Below, piece by piece: positions 36,633-48,641 of a stretch of 64,000 bases of DNA. Position numbers and translations under genes: made by a program. Origin of the DNA: Stromatinia cepivora (taxonomy: Eukaryota; Ascomycota; Leotiomycetes; Helotiales; Sclerotiniaceae); the NCBI GenBank assembly GCA_014898415.1, contig RCTD01000021.1:62001-126000 (forward strand), in the 5' to 3' direction. A model generated the notes under the pieces. The model was not told the origin of the DNA, searched no databases, and worked only from the letters and a program-made list of their open reading frames with translations. Positions within the stretch are counted from its first letter, which is position 1; every line of letters starts with the position of its first letter.

Positions 36633-37504
36633 TTATCCCTGGATTGAGGGGCCCGGTGGAAGTGAAGCTTCTCTCTCACGTTCCATCTGCGTAGTCTCTG
36701 TCAGCCATCGCTCAAGTTTCACCGCCATATCTGTCTCGTGCTCCTGGTATAAATTCTCCCGCTGTATGCTAATTAGATGTATGTAAGGTTATAATACAGG
36801 CAGCCAGAAGGGATTACCTACCTCGAGTATTTCTTCCGTCGTAAGGTAAGGGACTTGGCTGATGTATGCATCTCCATGGAGCATATCTTTGACAATATCA
36901 AAGGTTGAACGGAGATTTGGGACCCAGTGTTCGTGCAACGCAAAAGGCTCAATAGCAAGCAGAGGTGGTGCCGCGAATTTTAAGGTTGTGGCGATCAAAC
37001 CATCGATACGTTCCTTCTGCTCCTGCTGTCATTTATTTCAGTACAAGGATCTCGCCAAGGCTCGAATCTGCTTTTGATGTATACATACCAAGCTGTGTAA
37101 GCCCTCGAGAAGAGCCTTGCGGAGGGTTTGCCCCCTAACCGCAAGACTGCCTACCACAGTGGCTGGCATTTCAGAGCGAAACCAGTGCTATCCATAATTT
37201 CATGGGCAACTCAAGCTGCATCCTCAACTTCCTCACGTTGATAATATGCCAAATTAGATTTGGCGCTGTATATCCCATTAGACAATTGATGGTGATGGGT
37301 AAGTGGGGATAGTTTATACTGCTTTCACGGCGTCAACGGCACATACCTGCTTGTGAGGGACGGGGTATCAGATTCAGAGTCTGACTGATCATCGAATGAT
37401 ATGGCAGTGTCAGAGTTCTTGGGGCGCTCAGAGGTTGACTCAGACTGGTTGTCAGAGGACATGGCAGCGACAGGTCGCTTGGAGCCTTTGGTGGAAGAAG
37501 ACAT
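36633..37504 (-). CDS. Hypothetical multi-exon gene, model uncertain
   Basis: Exons that read as protein: 37504..37347 (Ser-rich, MSSSTKGSKRPVAAM..., ends before GTATGT), about 37187..37089 (HWFRSEMPATVVGSLAV..., ends LHSL before GTATGT), 37025..36822 (QEQKERIDGLIATTLK...EEILE before GTAGGT) and 36761..36633 (RENLYQEHETDMAVKLERW... to TAA). The last three join in phase 0. Between exon 1 and the second there may be a small exon near 37265-37225 (AKSNLAYYQREE); its right junction would need a 41-nt intron, so this part may be broken. No known domain, signal peptide or TM segment. It could be a young or decaying gene. Confidence 0.4.
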
Positions 37505-38363
37505 GATTAACGGCGGGCCTTGAGACTTATAATATTTGGAGGATGGCTTGACTTGAAAATAGCCGGTTGTGGTCATTCCCGAAAGTGTAGATCGGATAGC
37601 TTGGATGTTGGTGATCATGTATGGTAAGTCGAGCTATCGAAGATCGAAGATGCCAAACCAAGAAGAGACGTTGAAATATTGACCTAGATCGAATACTCTG
37701 AATCAGGGCAGCGATCGAAGGTACAGAGTCGACGTTATTATCTTTCAAAGATCGATAGTGTAGAAAGTGGAAGGAAAAGCTTTAGAAGAAGCGAGACAAT
37801 TGAAGAGGAGAGAATTCTTAAATAGCTTTCTCCCAACACTAAGCAAGACATAGAGGAGCGACTATACCTGCGGAAGAAAGAATACAAGAATAGTTTTGAC
37901 TTTCAATCCTCTTCTTTAAGCTCCAATTTAATGCTCTTACCTGTTTGAAGAACTTTCTCGATCTGATACCTGATACCAGATAGATACTTTCCAATCAATT
38001 CCACGCTATAACACAAGAGAATTACTTACATTAGACCTAATCGGGTCTCATTAGCCTTGTATGCTTAGTCTCCTTCATCACCGGTTGGATATCTGTTATA
38101 TCAGATACAATGATATGTATTTGTTCGTAATTCTACACAGTACTTTTGTATTTAAAAATTGAAATATGGAGTAGAAGCCAAAATATTAATGCTACTTCAA
38201 AGTTCAGATGTTGATCCAGTGGCAGTGGTGGAAAACCCTCCCCAGGGGATGAAGATCGCAAGTGACTACCACCTCGTACTACCAGTTGATTCTAGCGCTG
38301 CACTCGAGGCCGATCATTTGGATTATATACTGGCATTAGTGTTCATACTCTTAATAACCAGCT
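37505..38363. other. Intergenic
   Basis: No gene supported. Upstream flank of the hypothetical gene, including a possible longer 5' frame to about 37618. Confidence 0.3.
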
Positions 38364-38962
38364 TCAATTTGGAACTATAAACGCGGCAATTACTGCTTTG
38401 GACTGATCAACCACCATATCTTGGGCTTTAATGACCTCATATTGCCGGTTAGCAAAAATTGATCTTCGATAACTGTAACATGGCATGGCAGGGAAATATT
38501 ACGTACCAATTATTTATATTTAGCGAAGAAAGCCGACCAGATTATCCCGCGAGCTTCCCAGGATTCACGATGGCTACGCTCGGCAAACACAGCTCCGTTG
38601 TATCTAGATGCTATATCAACTGCTTCCTCGAGGCTCATATGCCTGAGCGAAAATTTAAGTACAAGCGATTTTGCCGTGGGATGCGCATCCAAATTAATTG
38701 ATGTCAGGTCGGGAATAAAAAAATTGACAGATAGGACTGAATAGAAAGGGAGGGAAGGCAGCAAGCATACTTTTCAGATTCAGACAGCTCAAGTGGAATT
38801 GAGGACGTGGTGTAGGATGAGGCTAGATCGAATCGAATGATTGCAGTAAAAGACCGCTTGATGGCAGACGTTGATGAATAGCAATGGCTTTGCATGCGTC
38901 TATCGCAGTTCAAAACGGAGGGTGACACAATAGAGTGGCCGATGGAGATACTTGCTACGTTG
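38364..38962 (-). pseudogene. Relic with exon structure like the 34 kb degenerate gene
   Basis: Minus-strand segments: 38680-38495 reads SLRHMSLEEAVDIASRYNGA and on to WSAFFAKYK, TAA, L, then a GTACGT donor. After an AG acceptor, VIKAQDMVVDQSKAVIAAF continues to TGA at 38364. The 34 kb gene has the same arrangement: KHKKL at a GTACGC donor, then IIKAQDLALDD. An upstream exon-like piece (38960-38775) ends at a GTATGC donor. The in-frame stop and short exons suggest a decayed paralogue. No function known. Confidence 0.35.
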
Positions 38963-40081
38963 TAAGTTGGAGAAAGAAGATGCAATCACAAGACCGAAAG
39001 CAGTTCTCAAATACCAAAATCGAGGAAATGAGAAGGAAAGTGAATTCAATATCCATGGAATTCACCCCAGCGGCCCTCTAGGTTATATTTTTGACATTAA
39101 CTGGAGTGAAGTATGGCCTGAGAATTTCTGGGTACTGAATGAAACAATGAGCATTTAGACGCATTCTCCAGAACTTTCAACTAACCAAAAGCTTATGTTT
39201 TATTATATAAATCCGAGCAACCTTTCTAGTTGTTTGAATCTGGACTCAATATTTGCTGTCTTCGACGAACATGTCGACTGGAAACCATTTATTCATACTC
39301 GCCCAAACAGTAGCAAAAACAGAGCATATGAGCCTCAACCGTCTTGGCTGCAACAGAGAGCTGCGTGCTAAAATCAGACATGGAAGTTTCTTTCTCGGGG
39401 ATGTGAACAGAGGGCCTCCTGTCCATCAACTTAAAACAGGGCGGAATTGAGATTCCAATGTCGGCCTTTAATTAAGACAATATTGATTCTTTTTCTCCAA
39501 GAAAAAAAATGGCAACCTTAGGAAATGAATAGTCGCTTGCTACCCATACCTAGGTATACATAGTACATTCCCCAAAAAGTGTATGCTTCGGATGCTTTCA
39601 ATGTTTACGTCGAAATGGCAGGAGTCATATTCCGTTAGCGGAGAGCTTACTACCTCGTCATTCCCTTCATGATGACTCTATAGAATTCGAAAGCACTGGG
39701 GTTATTGTATTGAGGGCTGTTACTGGCAGCTATGACCAATATGAGAAGATTGACTCAAGCTTGTCTTCACAATGGGCCTTGTCTGGGACTAATTTGACGC
39801 ATATTTATGACGAGGCACTATACACTCATCGGTCGACTTCAGTAAGATTGCAGACTGAATAGAATCAATGACCTTTTAAAGGAAACTTCCATACAAAAAC
39901 CTGTAACTCCAACGTGATGGCTGTAGTTCAAATTTAAAAACGTTTATGCTGATGATGCTAATAGAACCAAGAAATTAAATCGCTTCGTGAAGCTTTTCAT
40001 TAAGCTTCAAGCCTCGCAACCGTCACCACATCAACCCCCACCTCAGCTCTTCCATAAACAAAACATCATACCACATCAACC
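38963..40081. other. Intergenic, 1.1 kb
   Basis: Promoter side of the CUS2/TatSF1-like gene; no other gene supported. Small ORFs at 38.95-39.45 kb show no recognisable product. Confidence 0.35.
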
Positions 40082-41406
40082 ATGGAGCAAAGGCAGCATA
40101 TCGAAGGTGCAGCTGCACCATTTCCTACGAACCCGGAAGAATTCGACTCCGACGATCGCATATCATTCTCGAAGCTCGACCAGAAATACTTACTCGTGCA
40201 AGACGATGGCACGGAATTTGAATTCGACGATGCGATCAAACGATGGATACCAGTATTAGATGAAGCATTATTGGAGGAGCAGCAGAAGGCTTATAGAGTA
40301 TCTGGAGTGGATGAGAGTGAACCGGTCGATGCTATGAAAAGGAAGAGGAAGAAGGAGTATGTCAATGGCGAGGATGTAAGTCAATTTTACGCTTTCATGC
40401 ATGTAATGGAACCATGATTGTGCACCCGTTTATGGGTCGCTTTCAGCATCTCATATCTATTTATATTTGTTTTGGTATGCGAAACATATCTGGACCTTAT
40501 GCGCTTGTCTGCATCTTTACTTCATTAATTATCTTCAATGCTAATTCTACCTAGGAGGGTGGCCGGATGGTAAAAGCCCCAAAGAAAGCCAAAGCACCTC
40601 TACCTCCACGAGCGAATACTGCAGTTTACGTAACTGGTCTGCCATCGGATGTCACTGTTGAGGAAGTTCACGAAGTCTTTTCACGAAAGTGCGGTGTTAT
40701 CGCAGAAGAAATCGACAGCGGAAAGCCTAGAATCAAGCTTTACACAGACGAAAAGGGAGAATTCAAGGGTGATGCTCTGATCGTATTTTTCAAGCCACCA
40801 TCTGTGCAAATGGCGATAATGTTACTGGACGATACGGATTTCAGGATAGAAAGTGGCGCATCTAAGGAGAGAATCAAAATGAGGGTTCAGGCTGCAGAGG
40901 CAAGTTACAAGAAGGTTCAACAAACAGACGCGGATGGAAAGGAGAAAGAGAAACCCAAGACCAGCATGAAGGATAAGCAAAAGATTATCAAGAAAACGCA
41001 GAAATTGGATGCGCGACTGGCAGATTGGAGTGATGATGAGCCATCGGCCCTTGTGGAAACCAGCTCGAGATGGGATAAAGTCGTTATATTAAAACATATG
41101 TTCACTTTGAAGGAGCTAGAAGAGGACCCAGCTGCAATGCTGGATATCAAGGAAGACATTCGAGATGAATGTGGCAAACTCGGCGAGGTAACAAACGTGG
41201 TGCTATACGATTTGGAGGAAGATGGAGTCGCTAGCGTAAGGTTCGCAAACGCAGAATCGGCGAAAGCATGTGTCAGGTTGATGAATGGACGGAAGTTTGA
41301 TGGCCAAGAGGTCGAAGCTTATATCACGGATGGTAAGGAACAGTTCAAAAAGTCGAAGAAGAAAGCAGATGATGAGGATCATGGAGAGTTAGAATCGGAT
41401 GATTAA
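40082..41406 (+). CDS. Splicing factor, CUS2/HTATSF1 type (two RRMs)
   Basis: Exons 40082..40375 and 40555..41406 (179-nt intron) give 381 residues. Homologues bind U2 snRNP and SF3B1 and promote prespliceosome formation. The N-terminal acidic region (KYLLVQDDGTEFEFDDAIKRW) resembles the TatSF1 amino end. RRM1 (about residues 118-205) has AVYVTGLPSDVTVEEVHEVF and GDALIVFFKPPSVQMAI. A Lys-rich linker with WSDDEPSALVETSSRWDKVV follows. The C-terminal UHM-like RRM2 (about 270-360) contains DIRDECGKLGEVTNVVLYDL and ASVRFANAESAKACVRLMNG. The tail is Lys then Asp/Glu rich. Nuclear. Confidence 0.92.
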
Positions 41407-41861
41407 GTTGGAAGTGAGGAATCAAGTTGTATCATTACACTACTGAGGTGAAGCTCATAATGTTGGCTACAAGTACCTTCATTGGTAAGACGGGGATTTG
41501 GATGCAGTGATGCAGTGTTATATTAGTATTAATGATATCCTACTCGACAATATAAGTCCAAGTGTCTTTCTTCTTGCCTGACTATCAAATCAATGCTCTC
41601 GACTTTTTCCAACAGAAATTCTTCCCAAGCTTCCGGAGCTCCCGTCTTCTAGAATTAACACCTAGAATTCCTAGCGTGCTGTGCTGCCAGCTATCACGGG
41701 AGAATTCGATTGGTTACCATCTCCACATTAAATATCCGTACCTGACATGCGAAATTATTAAATTTATTGACAGACCGACATAAGAATCAATACTCCTTTT
41801 TATTTTTCACAAGACGTGAAATATACTAGGTACACTCAGTCAATTCACAATTCCCCCCATC
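41407..41861. other. Intergenic, upstream of ERG2
   Basis: 455 bp; no ORF of note. A pyrimidine-rich stretch (ACAATTCCCCCCATC) directly precedes the ERG2 start codon. Confidence 0.4.
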
Positions 41862-42640
41862 ATGACCAAACTCCTCACCTACGGAGCCATCTTTGGTCTC
41901 CTCACTACTCTCTACTATTTTCTGGATTCGCGTCTTGAATCGTTTTACATCTTCACACCGACTCAACTCCATGATCTCTCCCAACGCGCTATTGGTGCTC
42001 ATGGTAATGATACTGCTCAAGTTGTGAAGTATATTGTGGATGAATTGAGCGAGCAGCATCCGGGTGGTTATATCAATTTGGATCAGGAATGGATTTTTAA
42101 TAATGCTGGCGGGGCGATGGGTGCTATGTATATTATTCATGCTAGTAAGTTCCCAATGGAGGTCACGGGTTTGGTGTCGGATAGTTTGAGGTGACAAGAG
42201 TGCTAATTGACTGTATAGGTATTACCGAGTATTTGATTATTTTTGGTTTGTTTTCCTATGGCTAGATCCATGAGCATGAGTGGAGGTACTTACTATGAAT
42301 AGGAACTACAATTGGTACTGAGGGACATACTGGTCGTCATACAGCTGATGATTACTTCCATATCATAGCCGGTACCCAACTCGCCTATACTCCTGGAGCC
42401 TTCGAACCTGAAGTCTATCCCCAAGGAAGTGTTCATCATCTTCATCGTGGTACCGTTAAGCAGTACAAGATGGATGCGGCTTGTTTCGCTCTTGAATATG
42501 CTAGAGGTTGGATCCCACCTATGCTGGGTTTTGGTTTTGCAGATGGTCTGACTAGTACTTTGGATTTCCCAACCTTGTGGAGGACTACTTGGGTTACTGG
42601 TAGAGAGATGGTTTCGAACCTTGCCAGATTCAAGTTGTAA
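41862..42640 (+). CDS. ERG2: C-8 sterol isomerase
   Basis: Ergosterol pathway enzyme moving the delta-8 double bond to delta-7 (fecosterol to episterol); an ER membrane protein and homologue of the sigma-1 receptor. Exons 41862..42144, 42219..42245 and 42303..42640 give 215 residues; the middle exon is only 27 nt. N-terminal membrane anchor [18 protein letters not shown]. Family blocks: [75 protein letters not shown], and [20 protein letters not shown]. Length is normal for fungal Erg2. Convergent with the FAM192A-like gene, with 306 bp between the stops. Confidence 0.96.
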
Positions 42641-42946
42641 GGAGTTTTGTTCAATTGGGGCATTGCTTGGAGTATATAGAGGAGAGGAGAATTTTATAGA
42701 GCTCTTGTGAGCGAGCAGATGACACTTTTTTGTCTATAGATACCTACCTATATCTTGGCATGGCCTGACATGCCGTATCATGAATGATCATGATTGAGCG
42801 TATTTAGCTGGGAAACATGTTCGTCTCCTACGTATATTCTGCATTTTGTGATAGTCCTCTGCTCATCAGAGAGTTCTTGCTCTTCGTACCTAGATTACGT
42901 CCATGTTCATTTCGCTCCAAACTCCCCAAAAACGTCCCTTACAGTA

Positions 42947-43763
42947 TCAATCATCATCCTCGTCAGATCCATAATCCACTAATCCTAATCCTGTTTTGGG
43001 TGGAGGAGGTAGTGGCTTCTTGATTGCCGCCGGTTGGGCTGGCACCTTCGCAGGCTGTGTTTCCGAAGCTTTGGCAGAATCTTGAGGAGTCTCTGGCTTA
43101 GTGCTCGTTGCAACTGAGCTAGCGTCTTTCGCAGGTTTCGTTGGTAAGTCTTTGGCAGACGAGGAAGAAGAAGCTTGTTCTGCGGAAGACGAAGCTCTCC
43201 TAACCTTCACCCCCTTCAATACCTCTTTATCCTTTGTACGCTTACGTTTCCGGCTCGTAGCACCCCATTCATCCTCCCGCACCGGCGAACCCTCCTGTAT
43301 TTGTGCTCCATCATTCTCCGCCGCTCTCGCCTTCTTGTCCGCCTCTTCTTGTTGTTTCCTAAATAGCTCCAATCCTTCCGCAGTTTCCTTCTTCACTCTA
43401 TCCTCTTCCGCTCTCGTACTTTCTAACACCGAATCCAGAAATTCAACCTCGTCTTCATCTAACGATCGGAATTGATTCTTGAGTTTATTGGCTTCTTCGA
43501 ATGCATCTTGTTTGGCAGCTGGTTCATTCAACGCACCCCTACGTGATCAGTCTAAGAAAACAGCAAGGTTGCGAATGCAAGGGTCCTAGATGTGTACCTT
43601 TATTTGCTTCCAGGATCTCGAATAAGCTCTTTCCGTCTTGTTGTCTTGCTTCAATGGCTTTTCGTTGTCTATTAGCTTCGATTTCTTGTTGAGCGGCTAG
43701 CCATTCATCACTGCGCTCAGTTGGAGCATCTGCAGTTCCACCTGATACAAATCCGGAGGACAT
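42947..43763 (-). CDS. FAM192A/PSME3IP1 (NIP30) domain protein
   Basis: Exons 43763..43598 and 43518..42947 (79-nt intron) give 245 residues. The NIP30 N-terminal domain spans about residues 1-105: SSGFVSGGT, SDEWLAAQQEIEANRQRKA, SLFEILEANKAAKQDAFEEA, and LKNQFRSLDEDEVEFLDSVL. The acceptor chosen (CCAG before CTGCC) restores the conserved NKAAKQ junction; other nearby acceptors break the frame. The rest is low-complexity Lys/Ser/Ala/Pro with a nuclear-localisation-like SRKRKRTKDKE and an acidic end GSDEDDD. The mammalian relative binds the nuclear proteasome activator PA28-gamma; the fungal role is not established. Divergent from the aldo-keto reductase gene. Confidence 0.85.
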
Positions 43764-44441
43764 TGTGGTTTTGTTTGTATGCGCGCGAATGGTACGGGGT
43801 GGTCTAGGTTCATGAGATTGCACTCCAGACGCCCAGGAAATTCATTGGTGTCACGTGTATAGTAATTTCCACTCCCCGCCACGGAGCGAACTCTTAATTT
43901 AGGACGGAAGTCAACAATTTATCACATTCCATTCATATCATTGAGATTCTAGGAGTCAATACAAGGCACAGGCTAAATATTCGCCTTCCTACATACGGAA
44001 GTACACAGTAGGGCTGCTTTGATAGAGGCTTCTAACGTAGGAATAGTCTCAAACGACATTGCGAAACCTGATTGGCGCGCATGTTGAACTTTTTCTGAGT
44101 CAATTTAGCCTGAATTGAGATTGCCCCTCCACGCTCCACTAAAATGACAGAGAACCTTCTACCAGAGCCCCTCCTCGTGCAGCGGATTATCTTTAGATTG
44201 CACATATCGACAGGTGAAACTTCTCCATATGGGTTAGATTTATCCGAGTGTAAAGTATTTTGTGGAAATTTCATAAGGTTTTCGTCATCCTGCATCAAAT
44301 AACTTTTTACGCATGGCTTGCTGGGTCAAGTACGAGTAAAGGTATAAGTATTCAATCCCCCCTCATCGTTAAGTGTTTACTTTTCTCCTGTCCCTTCAAT
44401 CCTTCGTTCAATAACATCTAGCGAATCCATAAACCGTAACA
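43764..44441. other. Divergent intergenic region
   Basis: 678 bp between the FAM192A-like gene (minus) and the aldo-keto reductase gene (plus); no gene seen. Confidence 0.4.
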
Positions 44442-45575
44442 ATGTCTGCAAATAACGTTACCTCGTAAGTTCTTCCTTTATCGACCCTCCGATAGAAATT
44501 CACGTCGAAGCATAAGTCTGCGAAGACTGGCGACTGTCACATCCCATTTCAAACCAATTCGTACCATAAGCTCACACACTACACCCTTATCCAGAAAGAC
44601 CTACACACTCAACACTGGTGCTAAGATTCCAGCTGTTGGTCTCGGCACATGGCAATCCCCACCTGGTGAAGTTGAAAAGGCTGTAGAGATTGCTCTTCGC
44701 AGAGGTTACAGGCACATTGACACAGCTGTAAGTTGACGAATGCATTGTGGCGTCGAATTAAATACTAAACGGTCAATAGCTTGCATACGGAAACGAGTCA
44801 GAAGTTGGTCAAGGTATCAAAGCCTCCGGCGTACCAAGAGAGGAGATCTGGTTGACTACCAAACTCGACAACCCATGGCACAAGAGAGTTACGGAGGGAA
44901 TTGATTCTTCCTTGAAGTCTCTTGGTACCGATTACGTCGACTTATATCTTATGCATTGGCCATCATCGACCGACCCAGATGATTTGAAGAAGCACTACCC
45001 AGATTGGGACTTCATTAAGACATGGCACGAAATGCAAAAGCTCCCTGCCACTGGCAAAGTAAAGAACATTGGTGTCTCAAACTTTGGCATTAAGAACTTA
45101 GAGAAGCTCCTCAATGACCCAGGAACCACAGTATGTCCAAAGCCGGCTCCCCGCCAATGGTACCTCCATTCTAATAATTCTCTAGATTATTCCCGCCGTC
45201 AACCAAATCGAGCTCCACCCAAACAACCCTTCCCCCAAGCTCGTTGCATACAACACATCAAAAGGTATCCACAGCACTGGCTACTCTTGTCTCGGTAGCA
45301 CAAACTCTCCTCTGTACAAGGACAAGACCTTATTGTCAATGGCGGAGGCTAAGGGTAAGACCCCACAACAAGTACTACTTGCCTGGGGTCTTCAAAAAGG
45401 ATGGTCTGTTATTCCAAAGTCCGTCAACAAGGAGCGCATTGAGAAGAACTTTGAGCTTGATGGTTGGGACTTGACTAGTGAGGAAGTCGAGAAGTTGGAC
45501 AACCTGCCAGATAGATTCAAGGTCTGTGGTGATGCTTGGTTACCTGTTAAGGTTTTCTTCGGCGATGATGAGTAA
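44442..45575 (+). CDS. Aldo-keto reductase (AKR superfamily)
   Basis: Exons 44442..44464, 44595..44727, 44780..45130 and 45186..45575 give 298 residues. NADPH-dependent carbonyl reductase with a TIM barrel. The catalytic tetrad is visible: Asp in YRHIDTA, Tyr in LAYGNE, Lys in IWLTTKLD, His in [10 protein letters not shown]. Family signature [19 protein letters not shown] and cofactor-site segment [17 protein letters not shown]. Resembles fungal glycerol/xylose-type reductases (GCY1-like), but the substrate is not readable. Cytosolic. The other AKR in the window (61.3 kb) is a distinct, more distant paralogue. Confidence 0.93.
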
Positions 45576-45978
45576 AGGATTTAATTGTTTATAATTTAGA
45601 GATACCATGAAGTAATTGAATATCAAGCTTCACATGACCATTTTGTAGTTTGTGCTCTTGAAGACGTGTTTTACAATTATTCGCTAGTAAAGTTCCTAGA
45701 GTTTTCGATGAGTTGTTCGTACTTTACCATTGTTGACTTTGAAAATGATTTTAATAATTATATTATTATCGTGAAATAACTAATTGGTGACCTTAAAAGA
45801 GAAATCCGGGGTAGCGATACTGCTACAAAGAAGCAAGTTGCATCATAGCCTCGGTAAAACTGCAAGTTCCATCCGCAAACTCCTACATCCACAATTTACA
45901 GCCATCAACTATAAAGCTCACAATGCGCATATCACGATAACATCATTACAGCCCTCTCAAAGGGACGCCGCATTCACT
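45576..45978. other. Intergenic with possible upstream in-frame leader
   Basis: 403 bp. From 45784 a frame in phase with the HIT gene is open and starts with ATG, adding 65 basic residues. This could be a targeting extension or just leader. Confidence 0.35.
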
Positions 45979-46612
45979 ATGGCTTGTCCATTCTGTAGCA
46001 TAGCAACCAATTACCCACCATCCTCATCCCTCGCAAACCCAGACCTCACCACTCCATCCGCATTCGTAGTCCTCAGCACACCTCTGTGTATGGCATTTCT
46101 CGACATTATGCCACTTTCCCCAGGACATTTACTAGTCACGACTCGTAAACATAACGAGAAGCTATCGGACGTGAGTGTAGAAGAAGCGCGAGAATTGGGT
46201 GAATGGCTTCCGAGACTATCTCGAATCTTAGCTAAGGTTACCGGTGTGTGGGACTGGAATATCGTTCAAAACAACGGTGAGTTACCCGGGATTTGTGTCT
46301 TGGAAGATCCGGCGCATTTAAAGTTGTAGCTAGGTCGATTTAGGATATTTGGTGCAACAAAGGAATAAAGAAATCGATGCTAATGGGATTGGGATAAATA
46401 TAGGAGCTGCTGCAGCGCAAGTGGTACCGCATGTACATTTTCATATTATCCCGAGACCGGGACTAACTCCCGAGTTACGCAATCGATCGTTTACGATGTT
46501 TGGGAGAGGGCAGAGAAGTGAATTGGATGAGGAGGAGGCTAAGGTCCTAGCGGCAGATTTGAGAGAGGAATTGGGAAGAGAGGTGGAGGCAATTGGGAAG
46601 GGCAAATTATAG
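45979..46612 (+). CDS. HIT-domain nucleotide hydrolase (HINT-like)
   Basis: Exons 45979..46276 and 46404..46612 (127-nt intron) give 168 residues. Histidine triad protein, acting on nucleotide phosphoramidates or related nucleotides. N-terminal CPFCSIA and SPGHLLVTTRKH; the triad is VVPHVHFHIIPRP (His-x-His-x-His). Downstream comes a charged helix DEEEAKVLAADLREELGREV. The splice joins QNNG to AAAAQVVPHVHF. The start Met is the one preceding ACPFC, where relatives begin; an upstream in-frame ATG at 45784 could add a basic 65-residue extension. Confidence 0.88.
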
Positions 46613-47326
46613 AAGCAAGGGTTGAATATACCACGAATATCCGAGACTTAGATGGAAGATTGAAATATCCGGAATTTGGAACTGTTGACTAATGAATTAG
46701 AGCGAAAGATCGACTGAGGTCGTAAAGGAAATTGTACATATAGGGTGGGACGCACAAGAGCGGCGTGCATATAATGGTTGAAGGCAATATAATAATGCTC
46801 TAGGCTCTTTTGAAACACACTTGGATCGGGGTATAATAATACGGCAACTGATGCATCGGGAAGGAACGACTAAGCAACCACTAATCAAAGGAAACAAAGA
46901 GTACCCACCGCACCTCAGTCTCTTCTCCTTCTGACTATCCTACTTCAAGGACAAGTGTTCATCAATACTTGATACATTTCAGTTTGTCTTGTACTTGGAA
47001 AACGCTTAGTTCTTGCCTTTTCCAAGATGGCTTCTTGACTTGCACCCGCCATCTTGTCATTGAGGTTTCTGTTTGTCAAGAAGAATTTGTCTTGTTCGTC
47101 ATTAACCGCATTCTTTCAAGAGCTTTTGAACACAAGATCGGATCATGAGAAGTCTGGCATTGCTTGATCTTCTGCAGATCCCCTGCATTCGTATATCGAC
47201 ACTCTGGATTCGCTCAGCTCATGATCTCCAAAGATGCGCCCCAGTGGGTTGCAGGCCATTTTCTCATCCATATCATCCCTTGATATACGAGTTTCGGGTC
47301 ATCCACACTCGTAAAAGTTCTCTTGA
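46613..47326. other. Intergenic
   Basis: 714 bp downstream of the HIT gene. A 62-codon ORF from 47145 shows no recognisable product. Confidence 0.3.
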
Positions 47327-47647
47327 CGCCTAGATCAGACTTCAAAGTATCATTTGAATGGATTGAATGGATTGAATGATGTAGTTGAAGATGGTTTGGA
47401 AGGCTACTGCTGGCCGAACCACATTCCAGCTATTACGCCAGAGATCTATCATACTTGTGGCAAAGGAGTCGAAGTTTTCCGCATTCTAGATCTTTTCCAA
47501 GATCAAGAATACTGGTCGATGCCAAATCGGTGTAGATGGTCGGCTCAAGCATATTGTGGCGAAGGAGAATGTATTGAAATGACAGAAGAAGTTTTCATGC
47601 CCAAGAGTCTTGGGGATGGATTGCTTTTAAAGTTGGCCAAGTTCTAG
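47327..47647 (+). CDS. Possible Cys-containing ORF or gene remnant
   Basis: An open frame without an early ATG (from CGC CTA GAT to TAG at 47645) with protein-like composition: GYCWPNHIPAITPEIYHTCG, VFRILDLFQDQEYWS, and CRWSAQAYCGEGECIEM. Five cysteines. No start codon or clean upstream exon was found, so it may be a terminal exon or a relic. Family not recognised. Confidence 0.25.
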   Translation, partial: RLDQTSKYHLNGLNGLNDVVEDGLEGYCWPNHIPAITPEIYHTCGKGVEVFRILDLFQDQEYWSMPNRCRWSAQAYCGEGECIEMTEEVFMPKSLGDGLLLKLAKF

Positions 47648-48641
47648 GAATGTGGGGACATGAAAATAGAAAACAAATCAACAACAAACCACATTTGTTC
47701 GATGGAACTCGGTCAGCAGATAGCAAATACTTCAATTGTAACAGGTATTATCATTCCCTCATGCTTTGAGTAAGAGGGAAATTAGGAGGTCATTACAAGC
47801 CATAATCTAAGCCGGCGTTTTATTATGCCCTGTCTAGGTAATTTCGTTTGTCAAATATTTTTCAAGGCATTCTTGATATTCAATAAATTCACTAACCATA
47901 TGGCGTCCACATGCCAGTCATAAGGATATTCACCTTGAAGCCACAGGTGAGTGAAGAATTTGGGAGTCATTATTCCATTCTTTAGGATTCATCAAACAGT
48001 GATTCAACACCTCCAGCCAAGGCAATGGCGTATATGGGTTTCTATGGTGATTGTACTTTCCTACACCACATGATAAGATTCATAAGTAGAAGGAGCAACT
48101 TCAAAATTATTATAAGTACAGTAATCTCGTATCACTGTTAAGATTCACGAACTGTAAGACAACCGCTCGGAATCACTTCAATCAAGTAACACAAATTTCA
48201 GAACTCAATACGTCATTACCACATCCAATCTCCAGTCAAATTGCCCTCAATCTTCCCTTATTTTACTTCATAATATCTTCAAAGGTGAATCGAACGTCCG
48301 ATTAAGGTTGCGCGCCAGATTTTGTTCTATTTCGAGTCTTGATTGGGGCATATAGCCGAACTAATCTCTCCCAGAGACGACACACTGTTATCAAAATCCA
48401 CGTGGAAATATTGGGAATATAAACAAACTTCAACCGTCTTTCCCTCCTCTTCTTCTTCATTCAAAAACATTACATTCCTTCAACCAGATTCCAAATCTCT
48501 TTTCACAGTCTTTACCAAGCTCTTCTTCTAGTGCTTGATACCTAGATATTTTTCATTCCTCCCTCGTTTCTTTCGACGTCTTATTCACATCTTGTCGATC
48601 TCCCAGAGTCACATAAATCAAACTCCCACAACATCGTCAAG
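47648..48641. other. Intergenic, upstream of CAP gene
   Basis: About 1 kb with no supported gene. The last 300 bp are rich in TTC/CTT pyrimidine tracts, typical of a fungal promoter and leader. Confidence 0.4.
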
